Shown here: in pieces, positions 7,080 to 15,060 of the stretch
Numbering within the stretch: position 1 is the stretch's first letter
Layout: each line of letters starts with the position of its first letter
Origin: JBCDCE01 sp039182515
GTDB lineage: Bacteria > Pseudomonadota > Alphaproteobacteria > Rhodobacterales > Rhodobacteraceae
DNA: 28,059 nucleotides
Direction: 5' to 3'
NCBI GenBank assembly: GCA_039182515.1
Contig: JBCDCE010000054.1
Span: forward strand, 1-28,059
Position numbers and translations under genes: made by a program
The notes under the pieces: generated by a model
What the model was told of the DNA's origin: nothing
The model's input: only the letters and a program-made list of their open reading frames with translations
Databases searched by the model: none

Positions 7080-8423
7080 TTACTCTGCTGCGATTGGGAC
7101 CAATGTCGGGGCATGCGCGGGACCTGCATCAGACCATCCAGCCTGGGCGAGAACCCTAGGCAAGGGCCCACCTGTGACCCAATCTAGAAGTTCAACCGTA
7201 TGGACAATGGGCACCTCGGTACCTGACCCGATCTGCATCATGCAGCCGATATTCCCAGCCGCAATCACATCAGGCGTTTTGGCTTCTAAGGTGCTGACTT
7301 TGCGTGCTTTCAACTGCTGAGAAATCTCAGGCTGCATCAAATTATAGGTCCCAGCAGACCCACAGCACAGATGCGGATCTTTGGGCTCAAGCACAGTGAA
7401 GCCGGCCTTTTTCAAAAGCTCCTTTGGCGCAGATTTGATCTGTTGACCGTGTTGAAGCGAACAGGCAGCGTGATACGCCACGCGAAGGTCAGGTGCTGTT
7501 GCAGTGATCTCCAGATCAGTGAGGACTTCGCTTATGTCTTTTGCCAAACCCGCAACGGTTGCGGCCTCGTCGGCCAAAGCGCTTTCACGAAACATATGAC
7601 CATAATCCTTGACCGTTGTACCACAGCCAGAGGTGTTGATCACAACCGCATCGAGCCCCTCGCCGTTCACTTCCCGCATCCAAGCCCGAATGTTCTTGCC
7701 CGCAGAGCTATGGCTTTCTTCCGTTTTGCCCATGTGGTGGGTGAGCGCGCCACAACAGCCTTGGCCATCTGCAATGACAACATCACAGCCGAGCCGCGTA
7801 AGCAGGCGGATCGTGGCATCATTGATATCTGTGTTGAGCGCGCGCTGTGCGCAGCCTGTCATGAGCGCGACGCGCTTTTTACGTGGACCTTGAGCCCGAA
7901 ACACTTGCGGATCGTCATTGCGGCTTACGGGCGGAATTTGTTTCGGCACCATATCGAGCATCGCCCGCAGTCGCGCGTCTGGAACCAAGCGCTTGATCGG
8001 CTGTGCGAGTTTGGCAGCGCCCAAAGCTAAGCGAAACCGCATGGGATAAGGCAAGATTTTCGACAGCACCCAGCGCAGCGCGCGATCATGCCAAGGGCGA
8101 TCATAGTGCTGCTCGATGTATTCGCGCGCGTGATCCACAAGATGCATGTAGTGCACACCCGACGGACAGGTGCTCATGCAAGCCAAACAAGACAGGCACC
8201 GATCGACGTGCTTGACTGTTTTCTCATCGGGCTTGCGTTCGTTCTCAAGCATATCCTTGATGAGATAAATGCGCCCGCGAGGGCTATCCAATTCGTCGCC
8301 AAGCACTTGATATGTCGGGCACGTAGCCGTGCAAAACCCACAGTGCACACAGGTGCGCAAGATCTCATTGGCCCTCTGCGTGCCAGGGTCCTTGAGTTGA
8401 TCGGGCGTGAATTCAGTACGCAT
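7080..8423 (-). CDS. glcF: Glycolate oxidase iron-sulfur subunit GlcF
   Basis: This 447-residue protein is the Fe-S electron-transfer subunit of the GlcDEF glycolate oxidase, which converts glycolate to glyoxylate and passes electrons to the respiratory chain at the membrane. Two ferredoxin motifs bind [4Fe-4S] clusters: Cys25-x2-Cys28-x2-Cys31-x3-Cys35-Pro and Cys76-x2-Cys79-x2-Cys82-x3-Cys86-Pro. Two C-terminal cysteine-rich (CCG) domains follow, with GCCGALTHH in the first and HAACSLQHGQQI plus LCCGSAGTYNL in the second. The length agrees with GlcF. Its start is 9 nt after the unknown gene that separates it from glcE, with AGG before the ATG. Two protease genes follow on the same strand. 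Confidence 0.95.
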   Translation of the reverse strand: MRTEFTPDQLKDPGTQRANEILRTCVHCGFCTATCPTYQVLGDELDSPRGRIYLIKDMLENERKPDEKTVKHVDRCLSCLACMSTCPSGVHYMHLVDHAREYIEQHYDRPWHDRALRWVLSKILPYPMRFRLALGAAKLAQPIKRLVPDARLRAMLDMVPKQIPPVSRNDDPQVFRAQGPRKKRVALMTGCAQRALNTDINDATIRLLTRLGCDVVIADGQGCCGALTHHMGKTEESHSSAGKNIRAWMREVNGEGLDAVVINTSGCGTTVKDYGHMFRESALADEAATVAGLAKDISEVLTDLEITATAPDLRVAYHAACSLQHGQQIKSAPKELLKKAGFTVLEPKDPHLCCGSAGTYNLMQPEISQQLKARKVSTLEAKTPDVIAAGNIGCMMQIGSGTEVPIVHTVELLDWVTGGPLPRVLAQAGWSDAGPAHAPTLVPIAAE

Positions 8424-8432
8424 ATGAAACCT

Positions 8433-9545
8433 CTATTGTGATCTTAACAAGGGGTAGCGAAACCCCTTCAAGCCATCGTCGTGAAAAGACAAAACGGCGT
8501 CCGGGCGGGCCAATTCATGAAAAAGAGCCGACAGGTCTGAAAGGCCCTGAACCACGTCCTCCAGAGCAACATCGAAGTACATGTTTTCCCTGCCAGTACC
8601 CGCACCAATGAGGCCACCAACTTTGGTACTGCGCAGGCGATCATGAATGTGGGTTTCAAGAGCATTGCGTGCATCAATTGAGAGCTCTTCATGGGGCAAA
8701 GGCGGCAGCGCGATTCCAGCGAACCACTCGCCGAACTGACTAAACCGGAGGGACGAAAAAGGGCGCTCATTCAACACGTTAAGGCCAAAATGGGCATCAA
8801 ATGTCGTGTAGGAGATTATGTCACCGCGGGCATTGTCTTGAGGCTGGTCGCCTTCATAGGAAAAAAGGTATTGCTCGCGATCGTCGTCCAAAACGGTCGA
8901 TGCATATTTTTGAGCCGGACGCGCGCGCTTTGCCTCTTCGACCCCTTGCCGAACAGCCTCTGCCGCCTCGGCCACTGGCAAAGAACGCCCAATCAAAGTG
9001 CTTTTGGCTTCAACAAAACCAAGCCAAGCGCGTTCGTCTTTTTCGCCAAGCGCCAGCGTCGAGAGTGCAACGGCTTGATCGATGAGAGCTTCAGTCTTTC
9101 CGCGACCCTCACATGTTACGTTGATGTGCCCTGTGTCTGACACGTCGACTGCAATCGTCTTGAGCGTAAACTTTGATCGAAATCGCGATTTAATGAGTTG
9201 CTCTATCATGTGGTTTGGTTCGGCTGGCCGCGTGTCGCGAACTTGGAAGTAACGCAGTTCTGGGGCTCGATTTTTGATGGCCCGCACCAAAGCGCGCAAA
9301 TCGTCCCGCCATTCTGAGGTGATCACAACTTCATGGCCAATCTCGGCCTCGCCAAATTCCCACATGATGTCTGGGGCAATGTCGCTCAGAGCGCCCATAA
9401 CCACAGTTGGATCTGCACCGGGTCCTTGACGCGTAAAGCGTTCATTTAACCCCGCTTCGTTCTGAGCAAACTGAACCCAAAACCCATCGATTAGGTCGAT
9501 CGTTTTTTGAGGCAAATGCATCGCCACAAAGTCGTATGGATCCAT
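8433..9545 (-). CDS. Unknown protein encoded inside the glc operon
   Basis: This is a 370-residue protein. The ATG at 9545 overlaps the glcE stop codon as TGATG, indicating translational coupling (a GTG one codon earlier is also in frame). No signal peptide, membrane span or metal-binding cysteine cluster is visible. The N-terminal half carries DIMWEFGEAEIGHEVVITSE and RALVRAIKNRAPELRYFQVR, a pattern I loosely associate with uncharacterised soluble bacterial proteins. The C-terminal half includes an LNERPFSSLRFSQFGEWFAG segment and GGLIGAGTGRENMYFDVALE. It is acidic and probably cytoplasmic. Its position between glcE and glcF suggests a role in assembling or supporting glycolate oxidase, but that is inference. 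It is not GlcG-like. Confidence 0.85.
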   Translation of the reverse strand: MDPYDFVAMHLPQKTIDLIDGFWVQFAQNEAGLNERFTRQGPGADPTVVMGALSDIAPDIMWEFGEAEIGHEVVITSEWRDDLRALVRAIKNRAPELRYFQVRDTRPAEPNHMIEQLIKSRFRSKFTLKTIAVDVSDTGHINVTCEGRGKTEALIDQAVALSTLALGEKDERAWLGFVEAKSTLIGRSLPVAEAAEAVRQGVEEAKRARPAQKYASTVLDDDREQYLFSYEGDQPQDNARGDIISYTTFDAHFGLNVLNERPFSSLRFSQFGEWFAGIALPPLPHEELSIDARNALETHIHDRLRSTKVGGLIGAGTGRENMYFDVALEDVVQGLSDLSALFHELARPDAVLSFHDDGLKGFRYPLLRSQ

Positions 9546-10624
9546 CACGCCATCAATCCAGGGTTAAAGAGGCCGTGTGGGTCGAACTTTTCGCGAATGC
9601 CTTGGCTGACTTTTGCCAGACCTGCGGCTTCGGGGTGAAAGTTCTGGGCGGTTCCACGCAGGCATGTGGCATGGCCACTGGAAAGATCTGCACGCAGATC
9701 GTAGTCCGGGCGCGACCGCGCCCAGATCAAACCGCCGCCCCAGTCAAAAAAGTAGGCCTCGAGCCGCAGTTTTGCGACGATCTCGGCGGCTTTAGAGGGC
9801 TGCACAGAGATGCGCCAAATGTCACCTTCTGCGTTTTGAATCGGAACCGCATCGCGGATCTCACCCCAAAGCGCGTCTGTACCCATTTCAACCCGTGCAT
9901 CCCCAACTCGCGCAAGCATCTGCTGCAAGGTTTTTGTGCGATAGGCGACCTGATCCTCAAAACCCTCAAGGCGCAGATAGGTTTCGCCCTTCTCGGGCAG
10001 ATGCGCGGCTCCCGACACCTCATACGGCGTTGTGAGGGCTGCTGACATGGCCTTTAGAGCCTCTGTATCCAATAAGCCCTCAAAGATGAGTGTTGCGTTC
10101 AATTGAGGTTTGGGAAGCGTTTTGAAGGATACTTCAGTTAGCACCCCAAGCGTGCCGTGGCTTCCCGTGAGAAGCTTCACCAGATCATAGCCCGTGACGT
10201 TTTTCATCACGCGGCCGCCATTTTTAATCACGGTGCCATGCCCATCCACAAAACGGACACCCAACATATGATCGCGGCAAGCCCCGGCAACCATGCGGCG
10301 TGGGCCGGAGGCATTGGTTGCAACAACACCTCCGATGGTCGAGCTGCCAGACGTGCCCAAGAGACCCCGTAGATCCGTTGGCTCGAAGGCGAGGCGTTGG
10401 CCCGCTTGATCGAGGCTCTCCTCAATCTCAGCCAGAGGCGTCCCGGCGCCTGCCACCATTGTGAGCGCGCCCGGCTCATAAAGCGCAATACCGCTCAGGC
10501 CCTTCGTGCTAAGCTCCTCCAGATCAGTGGCTTGCGTGCGTGTGCCTCCGCCCCGCACAGCTAAAGGCGCATTGGCGCTGCGCACCGCTTCAGCCAGTTC
10601 CGCTTCTGTTGCAGGCGCAATCAT
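9545..10624 (-). CDS. glcE: Glycolate oxidase FAD-binding subunit GlcE
   Basis: This 359-residue flavoprotein subunit of glycolate oxidase has a PCMH-type FAD-binding domain over about residues 1-175. Key segments are LAVRGGGTRTQ (21-31), SGSSTIGGVVATNASGPRR (92-110), MKNVTGYDLVK (140-150) and GSHGTLGVLTEVSFK (154-168). The C-terminal half is the more variable cap region typical of GlcE, ending in FDPHGLFNPGLMA. The start overlaps the glcD stop as ATGA, so glcD and glcE are translationally coupled. GlcE is shorter than GlcD and works with it and GlcF as one complex. Confidence 0.94.
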   Translation of the reverse strand: MIAPATEAELAEAVRSANAPLAVRGGGTRTQATDLEELSTKGLSGIALYEPGALTMVAGAGTPLAEIEESLDQAGQRLAFEPTDLRGLLGTSGSSTIGGVVATNASGPRRMVAGACRDHMLGVRFVDGHGTVIKNGGRVMKNVTGYDLVKLLTGSHGTLGVLTEVSFKTLPKPQLNATLIFEGLLDTEALKAMSAALTTPYEVSGAAHLPEKGETYLRLEGFEDQVAYRTKTLQQMLARVGDARVEMGTDALWGEIRDAVPIQNAEGDIWRISVQPSKAAEIVAKLRLEAYFFDWGGGLIWARSRPDYDLRADLSSGHATCLRGTAQNFHPEAAGLAKVSQGIREKFDPHGLFNPGLMA

Positions 10625-12072
10625 GCAGCGACCTCGTCTTTAGAGATGCGCCGGCTTTCGCTCGTGGCCAAGGGAAAGACCTTGGCCGGGTTCAGCAACC
10701 AATTCGGGTCAAAAACGTCCTTAACCCACATCTGGGCCGTCATGTCTTGCGGCTCAAATTGATCAACCATCAGATCGCGCTTTTCGATCCCAACGCCGTG
10801 CTCGCCCGTTAGGCAGCCGCCATGTTCGACGCAAAGCCGCAAAACATCCGCTCCCATGGCCTCACACAGCTCCAAATCGCCCTCTTTGTTGGCATCAAAG
10901 AGGATTAATGGATGCATGTTCCCGTCGCCCGCGTGAAAAACATTGGCGACGTCAAGCCCGTAGGTTTTTGAGAGCGCTTTGATGCCATCCAAAACGGCCG
11001 GGAGCGAAGACACAGGGATCGTACCGTCCAAGCACATATAGTCATTGATCTGCCCCATGGCCCCAAAGGCGGATTTACGGCCAAGCCAAATGCGGGCCGC
11101 TTCATCGCCCGACTTCGCCTCGCGGATCTCTATCGGATTATGCGTGGCTGCAATCGCACTGATCTTTGCAAGCTGGCTGTCGATCTCCGCCTCTGAGCCT
11201 TCGACCTCAACGATCAAAAGCGCTTCGCACATTGGATAACCCGCTTTGGCGAAAGCCTCGCAAGCTTCAATGCAAGGTCGGTCCATAAACTCGATGGCAA
11301 CGGGCAAAACGCCCGCTTTGATAATATCTGAGACACAGGCGCCCGCCGTCGCACTATCGTCAAAAGCCATAAGCACCGGGCGCGCGCCCTCAGGCTTGGG
11401 CAGAATGCGCAGGGTTGCTTCCGTGACAACACCCAACTGGCCTTCAGATCCGCAAAGCACGCCCAGTAGGTCCAAACCCGGCGCATCAAGCTCGGGGCCA
11501 CCGATCTCAAGGACTTCGCCTGCCATGGTTACGAGTGTCACGCCCAAAAGGTTATTGGTCGTCACACCGTATTTCAGGCAATGCGCGCCACCCGAGTTCA
11601 TGGCTATGTTGCCAGCGATGGCACAGGCCAGCTGGCTGGACGGATCGGGCGCATAAAAGAAGCCGTCTGCTTCCACAGCGCCAGTGACAGAAAGGTTTGT
11701 GCGCCCGGTTTGTACTTTGATGAAGCGGTCATCATAATTGGTTTCAAGCACCTCGTTCATGCGGGCCACGCCCAAGATCACGCAGTCCGCCGTAGGCAAG
11801 GCGCCACCTGCAAGCGAAGTTCCTGACCCACGTGGCACAACCGGGATCTGTTCTTTGTTCAAAAGCGCCAAAACCTCAGCCACTTCCTGCGTGGTTTCGG
11901 GCAGAACTGCGCAAAGCGGCGGACACTTGTAAGCCGTGAGTGCATCGCATTCATAGGCTGTGACTTCGTGGGGGTCGTGTATGACATTGCCCACGCCCAA
12001 AATGGCTTCAAGCTGAGCAACGATTTGACCTTTGCGGGCCAGAATCGCTGGGTTGGGACTGGGCATCTCCAT
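10621..12072 (-). CDS. glcD: Glycolate oxidase catalytic subunit GlcD
   Basis: This 483-residue FAD-linked oxidase oxidises glycolate (probably also D-lactate to some extent). The ATG at 12072 has GGAG 8 nt upstream, and an in-frame TTG two codons earlier is less likely. FAD-binding motifs include VVPRGSGTSLAGGA (78-91) and AIAGNIAMNSGGAHCLKYG (151-169). The C-terminal FAD-oxidase domain has ANVFHAGDGNMHP and LTGEHGVGIEKRDLM, with the His residues expected for substrate binding. It is the first gene of glcD-glcE-unknown-glcF. An AAATTGGT/ACCAATTT inverted repeat abuts its ribosome binding site and is a good candidate for its operator. No regulator gene is present in the window. Confidence 0.95.
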   Translation of the reverse strand: MEMPSPNPAILARKGQIVAQLEAILGVGNVIHDPHEVTAYECDALTAYKCPPLCAVLPETTQEVAEVLALLNKEQIPVVPRGSGTSLAGGALPTADCVILGVARMNEVLETNYDDRFIKVQTGRTNLSVTGAVEADGFFYAPDPSSQLACAIAGNIAMNSGGAHCLKYGVTTNNLLGVTLVTMAGEVLEIGGPELDAPGLDLLGVLCGSEGQLGVVTEATLRILPKPEGARPVLMAFDDSATAGACVSDIIKAGVLPVAIEFMDRPCIEACEAFAKAGYPMCEALLIVEVEGSEAEIDSQLAKISAIAATHNPIEIREAKSGDEAARIWLGRKSAFGAMGQINDYMCLDGTIPVSSLPAVLDGIKALSKTYGLDVANVFHAGDGNMHPLILFDANKEGDLELCEAMGADVLRLCVEHGGCLTGEHGVGIEKRDLMVDQFEPQDMTAQMWVKDVFDPNWLLNPAKVFPLATSESRRISKDEVAA

Positions 12073-12085
12073 GGGCAAAACTCCT

Positions 12086-12112
12086 AAATTGGTAAAATCT
12101 TTTAACCAATTT
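12086..12112. promoter_or_regulatory. Inverted repeat upstream of glcD, candidate operator
   Basis: AAATTGGT (12086-12093) and ACCAATTT (12105-12112) are perfect 8-bp arms separated by the A/T-rich 11-nt spacer AAAATCTTTTA. The half-sites match the AATTGGT/ACCAATT halves of operators bound by FadR-subfamily GntR regulators (PdhR, LldR, GlcC), but those usually have a spacer of only 1-3 nt. It begins 13 nt upstream of the glcD start, next to the Shine-Dalgarno, in the divergent spacer with the membrane protein gene. Confidence 0.5.
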
Positions 12113-12167
12113 ACGTCATTTTACAAGTCCCTTGCGCAAGACGGCATTAACGGGCAGCACATCCTTC

Positions 12168-12578
12168 ATGAATACGATCAAAATTATTCACCTCCTTTGC
12201 GTCATGGGTTGGATGACGGGCATCTTCGCAGCGCCTCGAGGCTTGATCTTTTGGAAACGCGAATATGCAGAGCGTGGAAGCTATGGCCCAGCAGCCGACC
12301 TAACCTTCAGAATTTACAGGTTTTCTGCGGGCCTGGGCGTCATTGCTGTGATCACTGGTCTTTGGCTGGCCTACCTCTGGGGCTTTCCTGCTTGGACCTG
12401 GCTCAAACTTGCGCTCGTGACCTTTCTGATCGCTCATTACGCCTACACGGGCGTCCTGATCAAACGGGCAAAGGCCGGTATTTTTGAGCAATCAGACAAA
12501 TATCTCAGAATATACAACGAAGTGAGCGTGTTTGGCGCGATTGCCGTTCTGGCCGTTGTTGTCATCAAACCTTTTTGA
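12168..12578 (+). CDS. Small four-helix membrane protein, HemJ/CopD-like
   Basis: The 136-residue protein begins MNTIKIIHLLCVMGWMTGIF. A TTG 12 codons upstream is in frame but adds no membrane segment. Four hydrophobic helices are visible: about 4-24, 58-75, 80-98 and 117-134. His8, Trp15 and the Lys before the third helix fall where HemJ (UPF0093) and CopD-like proteins keep conserved residues, and Trp-Met-x-Gly in helix 1 also fits. HemJ is a protoporphyrinogen oxidase and CopD is linked to copper handling. This protein may be neither, so only the general class is proposed. There is no clear Shine-Dalgarno. It is divergent from glcD and followed by an exported protein gene. Confidence 0.75.
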   Translation: MNTIKIIHLLCVMGWMTGIFAAPRGLIFWKREYAERGSYGPAADLTFRIYRFSAGLGVIAVITGLWLAYLWGFPAWTWLKLALVTFLIAHYAYTGVLIKRAKAGIFEQSDKYLRIYNEVSVFGAIAVLAVVVIKPF

Positions 12579-12625
12579 TCACCACCGCTCTATCTTCGTG
12601 CCGGATCCTCGCGTATGTTTTGCGT

Positions 12626-13009
12626 ATGCCACAACGTATGCACAACATATGCTTCATCGCCTCATTTTCGCTTTTTGCCAGCGCCCTCAACGCACTTGCT
12701 GGCGGCGTCACCGTGGAACGCGCAACCGCAAAGGCTCAAGGCGACAGTTACCGATTTGATGTCACGCTAAGCCACGCCGATACGGGCTGGGATCACTACG
12801 CAGATGCTTGGGAAGTCCGGCTGGAAGACGGCACCGTTTTGGGAACGCGCACGCTTTTGCATCCACACGTCAATGAACAACCTTTCACACGCTCTTTGGG
12901 CGGTGTTGTGGTCCCTAAAGGTCAGGACACGGTGCTGATTTTCGCGCATGACAGCCAACACGGCTGGACAACTGCCGGCTTTCGATTGGACCTAAACTCC
13001 ACAAAGTGA
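12626..13009 (+). CDS. Exported conserved protein of unknown function
   Basis: The 127-residue protein starts MPQRMHNICFIASFSLFASA, and an ATG at 12638 is an alternative start. The N-terminus has basic residues and a hydrophobic core ending in NALAG, a good signal peptidase I site, so the mature protein is about 100 residues and periplasmic. The mature part looks all-beta, with the blocks FDVTLSHADTGWDHYADAWE, LLHPHVNEQPFTRS and IFAHDSQHGW. The clustered His residues could bind a metal. I recognise this pattern from uncharacterised bacterial proteins but know no function. It follows the small membrane protein by 47 nt, so the two could be an envelope pair. Confidence 0.75.
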   Translation: MPQRMHNICFIASFSLFASALNALAGGVTVERATAKAQGDSYRFDVTLSHADTGWDHYADAWEVRLEDGTVLGTRTLLHPHVNEQPFTRSLGGVVVPKGQDTVLIFAHDSQHGWTTAGFRLDLNSTK

Positions 13010-13024
13010 CGTCACCCTGACGTC
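13008..13024 (+). terminator. Weak hairpin after the exported protein gene
   Basis: Two copies of the self-complementary hexamer GACGTC (13008-13013 and 13019-13024) can pair across ACCCT, directly after the TGA stop. A T-run (13039-13045) begins only 14 nt later, so this is not a canonical intrinsic terminator. Confidence 0.25.
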
Positions 13025-13046
13025 CTCGCTTTTCGATTGTTTTTTC

Positions 13047-13065
13047 TAGGGTTTAGCATACCCTA
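13047..13065. promoter_or_regulatory. Inverted repeat upstream of the ABC exporter unit
   Basis: TAGGGT (13047-13052) and ACCCTA (13060-13065) flank a 7-nt spacer, about 70 nt before the proposed leader ORF. Size and location suit an operator, but 6-bp arms are weak evidence. Confidence 0.25.
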
Positions 13066-13135
13066 TCACGATCCGAGTTTGCACGGCTGTCACCGGAGCG
13101 TCGTGACAAGTGCGTTAGTTAAGGACAGGGTGTTG

Positions 13136-13216
13136 ATGCAATTCTTTGCAATCGTCAAAGCATGTGGACCACGCCACTCCATTTTGGCGGAAACCCAATT
13201 AACGCCCCTTCAATGA
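13136..13216 (+). CDS. Possible 26-residue leader peptide coupled to the ABC exporter
   Basis: An ATG at 13136 opens a 26-codon ORF encoding MQFFAIVKACG followed by PRHSILAETQLTPLQ. It ends in a TGA that overlaps the ATG of the ABC gene as ATGA. AAGGACAGGG lies 5-10 nt upstream of its ATG, whereas the ABC start itself has no Shine-Dalgarno. That arrangement suggests the short ORF is translated and feeds ribosomes to the exporter gene. It has no recognisable function, no run of one amino acid that would suggest attenuation, and could still be chance. Confidence 0.4.
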   Translation: MQFFAIVKACGPRHSILAETQLTPLQ

Positions 13217-15039
13217 ACACACTTCGCCATATACTCGCAGTTTTGCGGCTGATCCCAAAGGGCGAGCGCGGCAAAGGCCTAAGAGTTTTGGCAATCATGT
13301 GCGTTTCATCCTTGATGCAAGGGCTCGGAATTATCTCGATCATGCCCTTTTTAATCGTGTTGTCCGAACCCGACGTTCTCACCGCAAATGCCTGGATCAG
13401 CGGCCTATTTGACAGTTTTGGGCTCAGCGCAACACGTGATATTCAGATCTTTGTAGGCGGGGCCTGTCTGGCCGTTTTGCTTGCCTCTTCGGCCTTTAAA
13501 GCCATCAGCCTCTACGCCGAATTCACCTTTGTCCAATCTCAACGTTACGGCTTAAGCGCGCGTATGTTGCGCGGATATATGCGCCAGCCATACACCTTTT
13601 TCCTCGACAGAAAGGCGTCAGATCTCACCAAAACACTTCTTGCGGAAGTCGACATCTTCGTTGATCGAGCGCTTTTGCCGACGGCAACAGTCATCAACAA
13701 TGTCATCTTGTTGGTTGTCATTCTAATCCTTTTGCTTGTGGTCAACCCAGGTGTGACCCTTGTGACAATGCTTGTTTTGGGCGGGGCCTATTGGGCGATA
13801 TTCCTTTATGCGCGCCCGCGCTTGGCACAAAGCGGTTCTGATAGGTACCACGCCGATAAAACTCGCTCGCAAACGGCTCTCGAAAGCACCCAAGGCATCA
13901 AAGCGATCAAAATTTCTGGACGTGAGCAGTGGTTTACACATCAATTTGAAGAGGCCACACGCGTTTCTGTGCGTAGCAGAACTTGGATTGCCCTCATTGC
14001 TCAACTCCCCCGCAATATGATCGAAGCGGTTGCGTTCGGAGGTATTGTCATCTTGGCGCTGGTTCTAACGCTGAGCCAGGGACCTCAAAACAACAGTGGA
14101 CCACCTCAAAGCATAGTCCCGATGCTCGCGATCTTTGCCTTTGCAGGATACCGGATGTTGCCAGCACTGCAGTGGATTTATCACGGCCTCTCCGACATTC
14201 GATACATGTCGGGGCCCGTGGCTGATCTCACCGCCGAATTGGCCCAGATCGAACAAGATCACCTATGCGAAATTGATCCCGGTGACACTTTGGCATTTCA
14301 AACCGAGCTTCGTTTGGACGGGATTGGTTACCACTATCCAAGCGGCAAGGCCCAGCGCTTAAAGGATCTCTCTGTCTCAATAAAAGCGGGTAGTTCAACC
14401 GGGATCGTAGGCCGCTCAGGATCCGGCAAAACGACCCTCATTGACGTGATTTTAGGCCTTTTGGAGCCCCAAGACGGGCAGATCACAGTGGATGGCACAC
14501 CGCTCACCAGCGCCAATATCTATGCTTGGCAACGCCACATCAGCTATGTGCCGCAAGACATCTTTTTGGCGAGCCGTTCTGTAGCACAAAACATCGCCTT
14601 TGGGATCGAAGAAGACGAGATCGATATGGACGCCATCATCGAAGCTGCAAAAGCCGCGGAGTTGCACGACTTTATCGTCACAGACCTCCCCCAAGGCTAC
14701 GACACGCAAGTGGGCGAAAGAGGCCTGCGCTTATCTGGTGGACAACGTCAGCGCTTGGGCATCGCCCGCGCGCTCTACTCGGAGCCCAGCGTTGTGGTGT
14801 TTGATGAAGCAACCAGTGCCATGGACACGCTTACCGAGGCAGCCATTATGCGGTCTATTTCCGAGCTTCAAAAAACCAAAACAGTGATCCTTGTGGCTCA
14901 CCGGCTTTCGACCATCGAAACTTGTGACCAAATTCTTGTGATGGAGAACGGCCAGCTTGCGGGACGCGGATCTTATTCAGAGCTTGCTGCAAACAACCCT
15001 TCGTTCCAGGCTTTGCTGGCAACCCACAACGAAGACTAA
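13213..15039 (+). CDS. ABC exporter (fused membrane and ATPase domains), PglK-like
   Basis: This is a 608-residue half-transporter that should act as a homodimer in the inner membrane. I place the start at 13213 (MNTLRHILAVLRLIPKGERG) because it matches the usual N-terminus of PglK-like exporters. An upstream ATG at 13162 is possible. The membrane domain covers about residues 1-330 with six hydrophobic helices. The ATPase domain has Walker A GRSGSGKT (400-407), a Q-loop (YVPQD), signature LSGGQ (507-511), Walker B VVVFDE with Asp531-Glu532, and the switch His563 (LVAHR). PglK flips lipid-linked oligosaccharide and relatives export polysaccharide or lipid intermediates. No glycosyltransferase gene flanks it, so the substrate stays open. 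Confidence 0.88.
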   Translation: MNTLRHILAVLRLIPKGERGKGLRVLAIMCVSSLMQGLGIISIMPFLIVLSEPDVLTANAWISGLFDSFGLSATRDIQIFVGGACLAVLLASSAFKAISLYAEFTFVQSQRYGLSARMLRGYMRQPYTFFLDRKASDLTKTLLAEVDIFVDRALLPTATVINNVILLVVILILLLVVNPGVTLVTMLVLGGAYWAIFLYARPRLAQSGSDRYHADKTRSQTALESTQGIKAIKISGREQWFTHQFEEATRVSVRSRTWIALIAQLPRNMIEAVAFGGIVILALVLTLSQGPQNNSGPPQSIVPMLAIFAFAGYRMLPALQWIYHGLSDIRYMSGPVADLTAELAQIEQDHLCEIDPGDTLAFQTELRLDGIGYHYPSGKAQRLKDLSVSIKAGSSTGIVGRSGSGKTTLIDVILGLLEPQDGQITVDGTPLTSANIYAWQRHISYVPQDIFLASRSVAQNIAFGIEEDEIDMDAIIEAAKAAELHDFIVTDLPQGYDTQVGERGLRLSGGQRQRLGIARALYSEPSVVVFDEATSAMDTLTEAAIMRSISELQKTKTVILVAHRLSTIETCDQILVMENGQLAGRGSYSELAANNPSFQALLATHNED

Positions 15040-15060
15040 CTCGGTGCATTTGTATGCGGC

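Noticed and set aside
13007..13016. GTGACGTCAC palindrome as a possible operator
   Set aside because: It overlaps the stop codon of the exported protein gene and is part of a GACGTC repeat. There is no promoter context to support an operator.
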